32,887 bases of DNA from the NCBI GenBank assembly GCA_016218095.1, contig JACREV010000004.1:1-32887 (forward strand). The letters are read 5' to 3'. The position numbers were made by a program, and so were the translations under genes. Under the pieces are notes generated by a model, which saw only the letters and a program-made list of their open reading frames with translations, was not told the origin of the DNA and did not search any database. Source of the stretch: Deltaproteobacteria bacterium. GTDB lineage: Bacteria; Desulfobacterota; GWC2-55-46. Below are positions 15,676 through 22,471 of this stretch, piece after piece (position 1 is the stretch's first letter; the number at the start of each line of letters is the position of its first letter).

Positions 15676-16341
15676 ATGAGAAACCCCGACCCGTATGAGG
15701 ACAGGAGGGACGCCGGCCGCTCGCTCGCCGAAAAGCTTAAAGCCTACGCCTCCGAACGCCCCGTAGTCGTTGGACTGCCGAGGGGCGGGGTGGTCGTGGC
15801 CGCGGAAGTCGCCCGCGCCCTGAAAGCCGACCTCGACGTGATTATAGCGGGCAAGCTCCGGGCCCCCTATAACCCCGAGCTCGCCATAGGCGCGATAACC
15901 GAGGACGGGCGCGTCTATCTTAACGAGCTCGCCATAAGGGGCCTTCACATCAAGCCGGACTATCTGGAGAAGGAAAAAAAGGCGCGCCTCGCGGCTATTA
16001 CCGAGAGGCTTACCCTGTACCGGAGGATAAAGAAGAAGGTCCCGCTCAACGGCAAGACCGTCATAATAGCCGACGACGGGCTTGCAACCGGCGCTACGAT
16101 GATCTCCGCCATACAGGCCGCCTCAGCCGAGAGGGCCTCGAAGATAATCGTCGCGGTCCCCGGCGGGCCGGAGGACTCGGTTGAGCGGATCCGGGGGATG
16201 AAAGAGGTCTACGATGTGGTCTGCCCGGTCATACCGCCGCTTTTTTTCGCGGTGAGCCAGCTCTACGCGGACTTCAGGCAGGTCGAGGACGAAGAGGTAA
16301 TAGAAATACTCAAGGAGTTTTCAGATGAGCGGAAAGTATGA
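15676..16341 (+). CDS. Phosphoribosyltransferase-family protein
   Basis: The ~221-residue type I PRTase fold protein has an N-terminal DRRDAGRSLAEKL, then VVGLPRGGVVVAAEVARAL (~30-50), and the PRPP-binding signature VIIADDGLATGATM (~130-143). It resembles the family of stand-alone PRTase-like proteins often found fused to or near dienelactone hydrolases and erythromycin esterases. The substrate is unknown. Start choice: ATG 15676 is 9 nt from AAAGGA, ATG 15670 only 3 nt; either may be used. The upstream promoter excludes 15625. Confidence 0.85.
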   Translation: MRNPDPYEDRRDAGRSLAEKLKAYASERPVVVGLPRGGVVVAAEVARALKADLDVIIAGKLRAPYNPELAIGAITEDGRVYLNELAIRGLHIKPDYLEKEKKARLAAITERLTLYRRIKKKVPLNGKTVIIADDGLATGATMISAIQAASAERASKIIVAVPGGPEDSVERIRGMKEVYDVVCPVIPPLFFAVSQLYADFRQVEDEEVIEILKEFSDERKV

Positions 16342-16409
16342 TTCGAGACCGAGGGTCTTTCACCCGAAGATACGGGGGTCGAAGAACAGGGATTGAGCCC
16401 GGATTTGAA

Positions 16410-16499
16410 CCCCTCTTTTTTAAAGAGGGGTTTGGGGAGATTATTTTAATACCGTCGATTGATAATCCCCCTGAATCCTCCTTTAGAAAAGGGGGAGAT
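16410..16499. repeat. Two CCCCTC-type palindromes after the phosphoribosyltransferase gene
   Basis: A perfect 9-bp inverted repeat (16410-16418 with 16422-16430) is followed by an imperfect CCTCCTTT...AAAGGGGG pair up to 16499. They fill the convergent gap between the phosphoribosyltransferase and PilZ genes and could help end both transcripts. No gene is seen in 16342-16517. Confidence 0.5.
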
Positions 16500-16517
16500 G
16501 CCTTTTACGGCCCCCTG

Positions 16518-17231
16518 TCATTCCAGCGCCTTTATATACCCGTCTATCTCCTCTTTCTCCGCGTCCGATAGCCCTGTAAAGAACACCGCCATGCCCGGGT
16601 GGGATACGAGCCTCTTGAACGGGTCTTTAGGGTTCGCGATGATGTTCAGGTCCTTGTTTATGGCTATGTTGTAAAGGACCCTCGCGGGCGTCTCAAGCTG
16701 TCCTTTCGAGCCCGGGAGCGAGAACTTGAGCTGACAGAGCGCGTTTACGGGGAGCGGGCTCAAGGTGACGATGAACATCCCGTCCCTGCTTAAGTGCGAC
16801 GCGTTGGTCCTCATGGTCCGCGGCCCGCTTTTAAGCTCCACCGGGATGTTCACGGGGACCCTGGGGTTCCTTTTGAGCATCTTGTTGTAGAACAGGGCCT
16901 TGTTCAAGAGGAAGGAGGCGTCCTCGGCTGAAGACGAGGGCGAGACGACGCCCATGAGCCCGGCCTCCTTCAACGGCTGGAGCTCGTCAAGCGCGTCAAT
17001 GGAGGCAAAAACAAGGAAAGGCTCGGCCTGTTCATGCGCCCCCCTCTCCTTCAATCGCCTCAGGTCCTCCATGTCCGCGACCTCGAAGATGCGCAGATCG
17101 CCTGGATCGGCCTGCCGGTCTCGCGTATCGGTCCTTACCTCGTACCCGCAGTCCTCGACGCGCTTTCTGAAGTCGCCGGTAAAGGCGTCCCCCTTGCCTA
17201 TGAAAACCACGCTGTGTCCCATATACGTCAA
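16518..17231 (-). CDS. PilZ-domain protein with N-terminal receiver-like region
   Basis: The 237-residue protein has residues 1-115 resembling a degenerate response-regulator-like alpha/beta domain (VVFIGKG, LRIFEVADMEDLRRL, FLVFASIDALDEL) without an obvious phospho-acceptor. Residues ~120-235 form a PilZ domain with R121-x2-R124 and N-x-SHLS148RDG151, close to the c-di-GMP-binding RxxxR...(D/N)xSxxG consensus but with His at the first position of the second motif. Binding is therefore plausible, not certain. The start is either TTG 17231, overlapping the ATPase stop as TTGA, or ATG 17222. Coupling to the MinD/FlhG-like gene suggests control of surface polarity, motility or envelope. Confidence 0.8.
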   Translation of the reverse strand: MTYMGHSVVFIGKGDAFTGDFRKRVEDCGYEVRTDTRDRQADPGDLRIFEVADMEDLRRLKERGAHEQAEPFLVFASIDALDELQPLKEAGLMGVVSPSSSAEDASFLLNKALFYNKMLKRNPRVPVNIPVELKSGPRTMRTNASHLSRDGMFIVTLSPLPVNALCQLKFSLPGSKGQLETPARVLYNIAINKDLNIIANPKDPFKRLVSHPGMAVFFTGLSDAEKEEIDGYIKALE

Positions 17232-18469
17232 CCCTTCAATGTGATCTTGTCCATCTTTATCGCCGCCATCGCGGCCCTGTGCTGGCGAGTTGCGAAGTCC
17301 TTTATCTCGCCCCCCCCTCCATTCGCCCTCGAGATGTCGTTCCAGAGGGACTTTTTCGAGAAGAATATCCTGCCGCCGCAGTATATTATCGTTTCAATGG
17401 AAGGCGAGCCCCCGCCCTGGACCTCGGTCTGGACGTGGTAGACGGCGCCCCCGTGGCTCACGTTGTCGTTGAACCCGAATACCTCCTGCTCACGGGCCGC
17501 CTCTTCCGCATCCTCAAGGGGTTCTACCGCGCCTTCGCCTTGCGAGGCCTTAAGCAGGCTCTCTATGATCCAGTCCATGTCCCTGTGAGCGTCGTCCGCC
17601 GACTTGTCGCACATGAACGGCCTCATGCGCCTGGCCGCGGCCTTGACCGACGGCCTCGAATAGAGGACGCCTATGTAGTCCGTATCGAGGCCCAGGAACG
17701 CGGTAGCGGCGGACCTGAACGCGTCGACGACCTTGAGGTCCTCCTTCGTTGCGGCCATGTTGAGAAGGACCCGGGGCCTGAATGACTTTATCTCGGCTAT
17801 CGCGCCCTTTGCCGCCACCCTGTCCGTCGAGGCTATCTTTTCGCAGAGGTCGGAGAAGGTCTTGACCGCTCCGCCGCTCCGCGCGTCGGTCGCGTCCCTG
17901 ACCATCCGCGCGATCTCTTCGTTTTCCGCAAAGAGCCGCTGGAGCCTCCTGTAGACGAAGCTTTTGAGGAATATGTAGGCGTTCTGGATAGCCGCGGGCT
18001 CTGGGACGAGGACGACTATGCCTTCGTTCGAGACCGCGAAGAAGTCGAGTATGTTGTAGGTGGAGCCGGCCCCGAGGTCTACGAGGATAAAGTCCGCCTC
18101 TAACTGTTTTATGTGGGAGAGGAGCCTCTGTTTCTGCGCAAAGGCCGGGTTGGCTATCCCCAGGAACTCGCCCCCGCCGGTTATGAGGCGCAGGCCCCTG
18201 ACCTCGGTCTCGATCGCGGTCTCCTCAAGGGTAGACGCCCTGCCCTTCAGAAAATCATCGAGCCCCTTTGACGGGTGCTTTATGCCGAAGTAGGTGTGGA
18301 GGTTCGCTCCGCCCAAGTCCGCGTCGACAAGGACGACCTTTTTGCCCCTCTGAGCCAGCGCGCAACCTATGTTGGCGGTGGCGATGCTTTTCCCGACGCC
18401 GCCCTTTCCCCCGCCGACGGACCATATTGATTTTTTTTCCGGCATTGCCGTATCTAGTACCCTTTTCAC
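17228..18469 (-). CDS. MinD/FlhG-type P-loop ATPase with extra C-terminal domain
   Basis: Deviant-Walker ATPase: GGGKGGVGKS at 19-28, VLVDADLGGANLHTYFG (~46-62), and ILVDLGAGSTYNILDFF (~127-143), as in the MinD/FlhG/FleN branch. Residues ~1-320 are the ATPase. An acidic linker (~322-340) leads to a C-terminal module of about 70 residues (VYHVQTEVQG, IETIIYCGGRIFFSKKSLW) not found in MinD. The annotated GTG at 18469 has no ribosome-binding site. ATG 18445 (MPEKKSIWSV) is an alternative, and TTGACA on the minus strand at 18482-18477 with a TACTAG -10 would make that ATG nearly leaderless. It is coupled to the downstream PilZ gene. Confidence 0.85.
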   Translation of the reverse strand: MKRVLDTAMPEKKSIWSVGGGKGGVGKSIATANIGCALAQRGKKVVLVDADLGGANLHTYFGIKHPSKGLDDFLKGRASTLEETAIETEVRGLRLITGGGEFLGIANPAFAQKQRLLSHIKQLEADFILVDLGAGSTYNILDFFAVSNEGIVVLVPEPAAIQNAYIFLKSFVYRRLQRLFAENEEIARMVRDATDARSGGAVKTFSDLCEKIASTDRVAAKGAIAEIKSFRPRVLLNMAATKEDLKVVDAFRSAATAFLGLDTDYIGVLYSRPSVKAAARRMRPFMCDKSADDAHRDMDWIIESLLKASQGEGAVEPLEDAEEAAREQEVFGFNDNVSHGGAVYHVQTEVQGGGSPSIETIIYCGGRIFFSKKSLWNDISRANGGGGEIKDFATRQHRAAMAAIKMDKITLKG

Positions 18470-18513
18470 CTGAAATTGTCAACATTATTCAGGAGATAAA
18501 TTGTTTAAAACCC

Positions 18514-18542
18514 TTGACAAACGCCCGCACTGATAGTACAAA
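18514..18542 (+). promoter_or_regulatory. Candidate promoter TTGACA-N17-TACAAA for the triheme cytochrome
   Basis: The -35 is at 18514-18519 and the -10 at 18537-18542, giving an expected start near 18549 and a ~60-nt leader. It lies in the divergent gap with the MinD-like gene and opens the cytochrome locus. Confidence 0.5.
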
Positions 18543-18611
18543 TTATTAATAGGTAGTAAAGTATAAAAAATATAACTCCCTGGCCTCAAGGCCCCTCCAC
18601 GGTGCGCACCT

Positions 18612-19235
18612 GTGCGGAAGCCCCTGAAAGATAAAGCCTGTCTCCTCTTTTTCGCGTTCTTCTCTGCGGTAACGCTCGCAGGTTGCGGCGGCATGGCCGA
18701 GGACCTCGACACCCTCATAAACGCGGACGTCACGAAAAAGGTCGACGAGAAAGCGAACCTCGACGACTACTACGAGAAGTTCTACAAAGAGGTCGCACGA
18801 AGGTCGCACATCAAGCCCGGCACCTCCGATATAAAGGCCCTCGACTCGCTCCCCAAGGACCCATCGGGCAACGTCAACTGGACCGCGGCAGTGGTAAACG
18901 GCTATATAAACCCCAGGGGCTCTCTCGACCCGGGCGTCCCGGAGGACCAGCCGCTTAACTTGAACATTTTCATAGAGGCCAAGGTCCCTCTCATGGCGAA
19001 TGTCCTCTTCCCGCACTCGATACACACCTACTGGCTGAGTTGCAACAACTGCCACCCGAAGATATTCATACCCGAGGCGGGCGCGAACCCGATCTCCATG
19101 GACGAAATATTCAAGGGCCAGTGGTGCGGCAGGTGCCACGGCAAGGTCGCCTTCACCTTCTGGCCGAGGGAGAACTGCGTCAGGTGCCACATTGTATTGA
19201 AGGGGCAGTCCCTCGAGAGGGAGACCTTCAAGTAG
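18612..19235 (+). CDS. Triheme c7-type cytochrome lipoprotein
   Basis: The 207-residue product has a lipoprotein signal (hydrophobic 10-22, lipobox LAGC with C25). A 100-residue hydrophilic helical region follows, then a C-terminal c7-like triheme domain: CNNCH 144-148, CGRCH 172-176 and CVRCH 189-193. Extra histidines in FPHSIHTYW (H135, H138) are likely axial ligands. It should be a membrane-anchored periplasmic or surface electron carrier. The start is GTG 18612 with only a weak ribosome-binding site. It is the first gene of the cytochrome locus and may pass electrons toward the tetraheme pair downstream. Confidence 0.88.
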   Translation: MRKPLKDKACLLFFAFFSAVTLAGCGGMAEDLDTLINADVTKKVDEKANLDDYYEKFYKEVARRSHIKPGTSDIKALDSLPKDPSGNVNWTAAVVNGYINPRGSLDPGVPEDQPLNLNIFIEAKVPLMANVLFPHSIHTYWLSCNNCHPKIFIPEAGANPISMDEIFKGQWCGRCHGKVAFTFWPRENCVRCHIVLKGQSLERETFK

Positions 19236-19327
19236 GGGCATTCCTGGCCGGTGCCCTTCGGAAACTATTGAGCAAGGATCAGGCAAAATCATCTTGATAT
19301 GAACTTTGCCGGTCCGGCAAGGACTCC

Positions 19328-19357
19328 TTGACTTTGACGGATTCAGCATAGTATCAT
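19328..19357 (+). promoter_or_regulatory. Candidate promoter TTGACT-N18-TATCAT for the NHL gene
   Basis: The -35 is at 19328-19333 and the -10 at 19352-19357, about 80 nt before the NHL start. A small TTGCCGG/CCGGCAA palindrome (19306-19320) precedes it and could be an operator or a weak end of the triheme transcript. Confidence 0.35.
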
Positions 19358-19434
19358 TTTAAGGTTGGTAAGGCCCGGGAAGATTCCGGAAGACGCATAA
19401 ACAATAATACTACACAACAAGGAACGAGTCCGAC

Positions 19435-20472
19435 ATGAAGAAGATATTCAAGGTTCTCGTCACAATCGCCCTTCCCATTCTGATATACGGTTGCGCCGCG
19501 CCGCCGTTGCCGGACCTCTTATGGCCCGAACCCCCGGACGAGCCCCGGATAAAATATATACGGGACTTTCGCGGCGGAGCTGACTTCAAAAAAGGCTCGG
19601 CGGCGGTCGAAATTCTCCTCGGCGGCGAGGGCGGCGGCTCCCTTAAAAAGCCGATGGGCGTCCATACCGACATAAAGGGCAAGATTTATGTGACCGACAC
19701 CGCGAACGCCGACGTCTACATCTTCGACACCGTAAACATGACCGGCACGAGCCTCGCGGCGATGGGCGCCAAGCTCTTCTACAAGCCCATAGGCGTCGCC
19801 ACGGACGTAAACGGCAGGATATACGTCTCCGACTCCCAGACCGACACTGTGACGGTCGTCGACCAGACCGGCAAGATCGTCGGGAGCCTCGCCCCGGACC
19901 AGCCCTTCAAACAGCCGAGCGGCATCGCCTCGGATTTCGAGCGCAAGCGGATATATGTAGCCGACACGCACACGCACAACATCAAGGTATTCGATACCGA
20001 GACATTGAAGCACATAAACACTATCGGCAAGAGGGGCAAGGAGGAGGGCGAGTTCAACTTCCCGTCCTTTCTCACCGTCGACCCTAATGGCAACCTCTAC
20101 GTAGTCGACACCATGAACGGCAGGGTCCAGATATTCGATTCAGAGGGCAAGTTCATACGGGCCTTCGGCCAGTTCGGGGACGCGCCCGGGATGTTCGCTA
20201 GACCCAAGGGCATAGGCGTTGACAGCGAGGGGCATATATACGTCGTGGACGCGGCCTTCAATAACATCCAGATCTTCAACGAAGAGGGGCAGATACTCCT
20301 CGCGTTCGCCTCCTACGGGAGCGACAGGGGGCAGATGATCCTGCCCGCCGGCCTCTCGGTCGATAAGGACGACTATATATATGTAGTAGACTCCTGGAAC
20401 AGGCGGGTAGAGAAGTTCGAATACCTCGGGGACAAGGCGAAGGCGAGGACGAGCGTGAGCCCCAAGAAGTAA
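19435..20472 (+). CDS. Six-bladed NHL-repeat lipoprotein
   Basis: The 345-residue product has a lipobox IYGC (C20), so it is a lipoprotein. After a Pro-rich linker (PPLPDLLWPEPPDEP) it contains six NHL repeats, recognisable from IYVTDTANADVYIFD, IYVSDSQTDTVTVVD, IYVADTHTHNIKVFD, LYVVDTMNGRVQIFD, IYVVDAAFNNIQIFN and IYVVDSWNRRVEKFE, which should close a six-bladed propeller. Such propellers usually bind proteins or ligands and have no catalysis. NHL proteins are encoded next to nanowire cytochrome genes in Geobacter (established for the omcS region), which matches this context. It has its own promoter and a strong terminator. Confidence 0.92.
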   Translation: MKKIFKVLVTIALPILIYGCAAPPLPDLLWPEPPDEPRIKYIRDFRGGADFKKGSAAVEILLGGEGGGSLKKPMGVHTDIKGKIYVTDTANADVYIFDTVNMTGTSLAAMGAKLFYKPIGVATDVNGRIYVSDSQTDTVTVVDQTGKIVGSLAPDQPFKQPSGIASDFERKRIYVADTHTHNIKVFDTETLKHINTIGKRGKEEGEFNFPSFLTVDPNGNLYVVDTMNGRVQIFDSEGKFIRAFGQFGDAPGMFARPKGIGVDSEGHIYVVDAAFNNIQIFNEEGQILLAFASYGSDRGQMILPAGLSVDKDDYIYVVDSWNRRVEKFEYLGDKAKARTSVSPKK

Positions 20473-20486
20473 GAGACCATTCCAGG

Positions 20487-20517
20487 GCCCGGCAGGCGCG
20501 AGCCTGCCGGGCTTTTT
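20487..20517 (+). terminator. Rho-independent terminator of the NHL gene
   Basis: A perfect 11-bp GC-rich stem (20487-20497 with 20502-20512) with a GCGA tetraloop is followed by TTTTT, 14 nt past the stop codon. It separates the NHL gene from the tetraheme genes. Confidence 0.93.
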
Positions 20518-20527
20518 ATTTAGATTT

Positions 20528-20732
20528 TGCGGGTTCAGGCTTGTAACCTGAACCCATTAATTCGTAACCCGAACAGAGCCTGTACTGGCTATCCGAATTT
20601 TTCGCCAAAAGCCCTTTTGCGCGCTCCGCGCGCTTTTGGCGATGGCGCCGAGCGCAAGCGTCTAATCCACCCCGGCGCGCTCGCCTCTCCCGCCCTTAGG
20701 CGCTCTCCGCCATGCGCCTGTGTATTTGTAAA
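20528..20732. repeat. Dispersed structured repeat, copy 4
   Basis: Same block order as copies 1 and 3: the GGTTCAGG/CCTGAACC hairpin (20532-20554), the GCGCGCTCCGCGCGC core, GAGCGCAAGCGTCTAAT, CTCTCCGCCATGCGCC and TTTGTAAA. In the frame left open in copy 1 this copy has two stop codons, so coding is unlikely. A lone relic of the first hairpin recurs at 20889-20911. Confidence 0.75.
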
Positions 20733-20781
20733 GACAGAACAAATCCTCTTTTTGTTTTTCAAAAACTCGCTCTTTTAACTT

Positions 20782-20862
20782 CCCCTCCCTTGATGGGAGG
20801 GGACTGACGGGAGGGTGAAAAAAATACCCCTCACCCCGGCCCTCTCCCACAAGGGGAGAGGG
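20782..20862. repeat. CCCCTCCC-type palindromes
   Basis: CCCCTCCC pairs with GGGAGGGG (20782-20789 with 20795-20802), and CCCTCTCCC with GGGAGAGGG (20840-20848 with 20854-20862). They are short dispersed palindromes filling the gap before the tetraheme promoter. Confidence 0.55.
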
Positions 20863-20911
20863 AGAACTTCTGGCGGGTTTCTCTGGCGGGTTCAAGTTTG
20901 AAACCTGAACC

Positions 20912-21122
20912 TGCAAAGGACATAATATGAGCGATGATGCCCGGCATACGATCTGGATTTCATTAATAAAGGCCCCGCTCCTTGTGCGCGAAAGGGCCCT
21001 TAAAGGGCTGGCCCGAAAGGTAACCGGGGGCATAAAAAGAGATATTTTTAGCAATAAAAACAATAAGTTATCATGCATTAGCCCTTCCATAAAAAATTAT
21101 TAAAAACCTGTTAATTTTCCTC
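20912..21122. other. Stretch without recognisable gene
   Basis: Between the last repeat relic and the tetraheme promoter I see no supported reading frame. The sequence becomes A+T-rich after 21035. Possible upstream regulatory sites cannot be distinguished by eye. Confidence 0.35.
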
Positions 21123-21150
21123 TTGACAGCCGTTAATATAAGAGTATAAT
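21123..21150 (+). promoter_or_regulatory. Near-consensus sigma70 promoter TTGACA-N16-TATAAT
   Basis: Both hexamers match the sigma70 consensus exactly (21123-21128 and 21145-21150) with a 16-nt spacer, the best promoter in the window. The predicted start near 21157 gives a ~185-nt leader ahead of the first tetraheme cytochrome, implying high, post-initiation-controlled expression. Confidence 0.85.
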
Positions 21151-21156
21151 GGTTTT

Positions 21157-21341
21157 AACTTAATGAAGGCTGACAAGGTTCACGGCGGGCCTTGACAGAC
21201 CTCCAGGCGATGGATGCCTTGGTACTACCGATGAGTGGTGGTGGTAACTGAAGGCATTTTTTTTACCCAAAAAAAATGCCAGGGACGGAACGGAACTAAG
21301 GTATCTAAAAACCAACTTCTAAGGACTGAAAGGAGTCACAT
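21157..21341 (+). promoter_or_regulatory. Structured mRNA leader with overlapping terminator and anti-terminator
   Basis: In the leader, ATGCCTT (21214-21220) can pair with AAGGCAT (21251-21257), which runs straight into eight T residues and has an inner CTACC/GGTGG helix, so it is an intrinsic-terminator shape. The 3' arm plus T-run (21253-21264) is also the 5' arm of a perfect 12-bp inverted repeat with 21269-21280 (loop ACCC). The two structures are mutually exclusive, as in attenuators and riboswitches. After them come a normal AAAGGAG ribosome-binding site and the ATG. The sensed signal is unknown; the conserved core of c-di-GMP (GEMM) riboswitches is absent. Confidence 0.55.
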
Positions 21342-22232
21342 ATGAAAAGGTTTCTCGCAGTCGCAGTAGCGGTCGCCTCGATAGGCTTCCTCACCGCCGG
21401 AACAGCTTCAGCCGTTGACACCTACGCCGCTGGCGATGCCGCATCAGGCATAGCCTCGGCGAGGCATAACCTCGGCGGTTTCTCGATGCACATAGGCGCC
21501 GTGGGCACAACCGAAATCTGCGTATTCTGTCACACGCCTCACCACACCAACACCGCCAACAACCTTAGGCCGATGTGGAACAGGGGCACCTCTGCTCCGA
21601 CCTCCTTCACCGCCTACGGCACGACGATCGCGGGCACCACGATCGCCAACACCGACATCGGCTCGACCTCGCTTGCTTGCTTGAGCTGCCATGACGGCGT
21701 AACCACCTTCGACAACCTCGTCAACGCCCCTGGTAAGTCCGGCATAACCACTGGCGGTACGGACCGTGGCTACACCTTCTATGACTTCGGCACAGTCGTC
21801 TCCGACTTCATGACCTCCAGCAGGTTGAACATCGGCCTCAACCTCTCCAACGACCACCCGGTCTCCGTGACCTACAACGCCGGGACGGCCGCGGGCTTGA
21901 GGGCCACCAACACGACCATCAGCGCGATCGACCTTACCTCTGAGCTCAACACCTCTGCCACGACCTACGACAACGGCAACCTCACCAAGAACCTCTGGGC
22001 GGTAAAGGGCTTCGTCTCCGACACGGCGACGATCGCTGACCTCCTCAGGTCCGGCAAGGTTGAGTGCTCCAGCTGCCACGATCCGCACTTCAACAACAAG
22101 TCTTGGCAGGAAATCGACTCCACCTACTCGAACGTGACCGCGGACCAGGAAGCTGAGTCCAACGGCCTGTTCATCAGAAGGGTCGGCGGCAACACCGGTT
22201 CTGGCGTATGCAGAACCTGCCACGAGAAGTAA
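21342..22232 (+). CDS. Tetraheme c-type cytochrome, tandem paralog A (possible OmcE-like nanowire subunit)
   Basis: The 296-residue product has a Sec signal peptide (cleavage after TASA, ~24) and four CxxCH sites: C60-H64 (CVFCHTPHH), C113-H117, C242-H246 (CSSCHDPH) and C290-H294 at the very C-terminus. Histidines outside these motifs (H42, H50, H67, H68, H172, H249) are enough for bis-His ligation of all four. The chain is otherwise Thr/Ser/Asn-rich and low in helix formers. Size, four hemes, exported state and the NHL and isomerase neighbours resemble the OmcE class of extracellular cytochrome filaments; that assignment is inference. It has a strong promoter, structured leader and own terminator. 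Paralog B follows. Confidence 0.92.
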   Translation: MKRFLAVAVAVASIGFLTAGTASAVDTYAAGDAASGIASARHNLGGFSMHIGAVGTTEICVFCHTPHHTNTANNLRPMWNRGTSAPTSFTAYGTTIAGTTIANTDIGSTSLACLSCHDGVTTFDNLVNAPGKSGITTGGTDRGYTFYDFGTVVSDFMTSSRLNIGLNLSNDHPVSVTYNAGTAAGLRATNTTISAIDLTSELNTSATTYDNGNLTKNLWAVKGFVSDTATIADLLRSGKVECSSCHDPHFNNKSWQEIDSTYSNVTADQEAESNGLFIRRVGGNTGSGVCRTCHEK

Positions 22233-22268
22233 AAACCGCTCGGTCGCAAGACCGAATCGGATAAAAAA

Positions 22269-22301
22269 GAAGGGCCGGGAAACCGGCCCTTCTTTTTTTT
22301 T
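22269..22301 (+). terminator. Rho-independent terminator after tetraheme gene A
   Basis: A perfect 10-bp stem (22269-22278 with 22283-22292) with a GAAA tetraloop is followed by a nine-T run. It lies 36 nt after the stop, so paralog A can be made without paralog B. Confidence 0.93.
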
Positions 22302-22471
22302 GCCTCCATACCCTCCCCCCTCTCCTGAAGGCGCAATCGCCTCCTCGACAACCGCATTTCCTGATGTATACTCATCTATGTTGGGATAGAAGCCTCAAAA
22401 CCGGGAAAAGGAGGTAAAAAAAGCCGATCCGACCGATAGGCTGACGGTATTCAACCTGAGAGGAGCAACTC

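Noticed and set aside
21201..21220. Fluoride (crcB) riboswitch because of GGCGATGG
   Set aside because: The following conserved helix and the CTGATGxCTCCTAC-like block are missing, and no fluoride transporter is downstream.
21157..21341. c-di-GMP (GEMM) riboswitch in front of the tetraheme gene
   Set aside because: The context suggests it, but the conserved GGACGCAAAGCC and GGGTTACCG-like blocks are not present.
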